DNA of 36,235 bases, taken from assembly GCA_013365325.1 (NCBI GenBank), contig JABVXV010000479.1, positions 1-36,235 on the forward strand. Reading direction: 5' to 3'. Shown here one piece after another: positions 34,898 to 36,235 of the stretch. Origin of the DNA: Dipetalonema caudispina. Its lineage: Eukaryota > Nematoda > Chromadorea > Rhabditida > Onchocercidae. The number at the start of each line of letters is the position of its first letter. Within the stretch, counting starts at the first letter, position 1. A model generated the notes under the pieces. It did no database searches, was not told where the DNA came from, and saw only the letters and a list, made by a program, of their open reading frames with translations. Both the position numbers and the translations under genes were made by a program.

Positions 34898-36007
34898 CTT
34901 TAAATTATTTAGAAATGCTTCCAAACATTTCAGTATAATTACATTTGCTATTAAGCTGCAACAAAATGGACCGAAAAATTAAATATTTCTTAATTTTTCG
35001 GCAAATTAACAGGCAGATAATATTTTAAAAGCAACATATTCTCTACAAGAATAGATCTTGTTTAAACTTGATAAAATATTGGAATATTATTCTAAATGAA
35101 GAAGATAAGTAAGTTGAGTAATTACAACTAGTGATCAGTAAGATAGGGAATTGAATGTATTAGGTAATGATTTACAAAGTTGAACCATATTTTTAAATTG
35201 CAGTTTGCTTCATTCACTTTATCCTTCGTTTGTTTTGTTTAATCGTTTTTTCGTTTTTTTTTTTTCTTTCTTTTTTTTGAAACTGGCTTTGATTTTTTGC
35301 TGTTCTTAGTGTCCAAAGATTGGTTTTTTAACTGCGGTCCATATTATCTAAAAAAGTACAGTGTCATCATTGGTTTTTTTTGTCTTCAAAAGAAACTCGT
35401 TCCCATTGATCAATATAGAAAATTTAAAGAAATTGTCCAACTCCTGTAATTCTCTGTTGCTTCTGTCACCTCATTAAATATTTGGTTATTGCAGTCAATT
35501 TTCCTGGGTCATGCTATTATAATTGATTTTTCCAGGAGAGGTTTGCTTTTTTTCCAACTTTTCTCGGGAAAGAGAGGATTTAATCCAAGTAAACGATTTC
35601 TTTTGGATTAAAATGTCAATTTTTTTCAAATATAATATCTATTTGAATAATTTTTTTGATACTACGAAAATTTGTCTAACAATATTTTTATTTCATATCT
35701 CATAATTTGAATTAGATTTTGGATATTTAGACTTTCGGGCACAAAAATCTCAAAAAGTCCAAATATTATTCTTCTATGAGCCGACCATGCGCCACTACTT
35801 TGCAGCAAGATAATTTATGCCAATATCTGTTAAGTGAAATTGAAATATAGTGGCAATGAGCAGAAACGATCAAGCAAACTTCTTCTGGAAAATCGATCAA
35901 AATGATTACTCGTTTATCTTATGGCTTAAAAAAATATCTTTTCTTAATCAAAGAGGAAATTCATAACACAATATAGTAAATAAAGAGATATTATCATCAT
36001 ATACATT
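34898..36007. other. Non-coding stretch with little recognisable content
   Basis: AT-rich, with T-rich tracts around 35240-35280. A short minus-strand open piece after CACTTAACAG near 35805 reads YWHKLSCCKVVAHGRLIEE and then stops; it could be an exon, but nothing supports it further. Confidence 0.5.
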
Positions 36008-36073
36008 TTAATCTGGAATCTGGATTTCCGGAATTCCTGAATTACTGCTCCCATAATTATAGAAGACAATTTC
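36008..36073 (-). CDS. Possible last exon of a gene starting outside the window
   Basis: A good acceptor (TTTTTGTTCAG) at 36074-36084 is followed by a phase-0 frame of 21 residues (EIVFYNYGSSNSGIPEIQIP plus D), then TAA at 36010-36008. A second frame across the same DNA is also open, so the reading is not secure. No AATAAA is seen downstream. Confidence 0.3.
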   Translation of the reverse strand, partial: EIVFYNYGSSNSGIPEIQIPD

Positions 36074-36235
36074 CTGAACAAAAACTAATTATCAGTTGCT
36101 TGGAGTCATACTAGGTATCAAAATTTTGGCTCGAATCGTTTCTTTTCCATTATTAACAAAGGAATTAGGATTGAAATTGCTAGAAAATTTGAAGTGTGAC
36201 GTCTATTCCAAATTGAAAACTAAGGAGTGTTTGTA

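Overview
The window looks like nuclear DNA of a parasitic nematode, probably a spirurid or filarial worm. It is very AT-rich, its genes are cut into many small exons, and acceptors are mostly of the TTTCAG or TTTTAG type, with some AAAG forms. GTAAGT, GTTAGT and GTATGT donors recur. The protein match is to the animal OXR1/NCOA7/LMD-3 family. The organism is inferred from gene style and protein similarity, not from a database search.

Region 1 (51-21353, + strand) is one large gene, the worm counterpart of OXR1/NCOA7, called lmd-3 in C. elegans. The 5' end with any LysM domain lies left of the window. I built 18 exons whose splice phases all agree and sum to 2127 nt (708 codons plus stop). They give a GRAM-like segment, a coiled and low-complexity linker, a conserved pre-TLDc block and a complete C-terminal TLDc domain. 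A second first exon at 16535-17414 sits inside a 13.3-kb intron. It ends in the same phase as the last upstream exon, so it can feed the same TLDc exons and give a 518-residue short isoform, as mammalian NCOA7 and OXR1 do. The intron also holds an AT microsatellite, half of an inverted dispersed repeat pair, and a 440-bp open island at 7244-7681.

Region 2 (21354-27358) is about 6 kb of mostly featureless AT-rich DNA between convergent genes. It has two weak exon candidates on the minus strand near 26.1-26.8 kb.

Region 3 (27359-33613, - strand) has a 3.9-kb exon coding a Gln/Lys/Glu-rich repeat array (VQKQE units) and then two proline-rich repeat families. In matching phase it is followed by eight small exons coding an F-box domain, a leucine-rich-like region and a very basic tail. 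The modelled product is about 1590 residues. I do not recognise this domain combination from any named family.

Region 4 (33756-36235, - strand) has two or three exons coding hydrophobic membrane segments just upstream of the repeat exon. They are phase-compatible with it, so this is either the membrane-anchored N-terminus of the same protein or a separate upstream gene, possibly in an operon. A possible last exon of another gene lies at 36008-36073.
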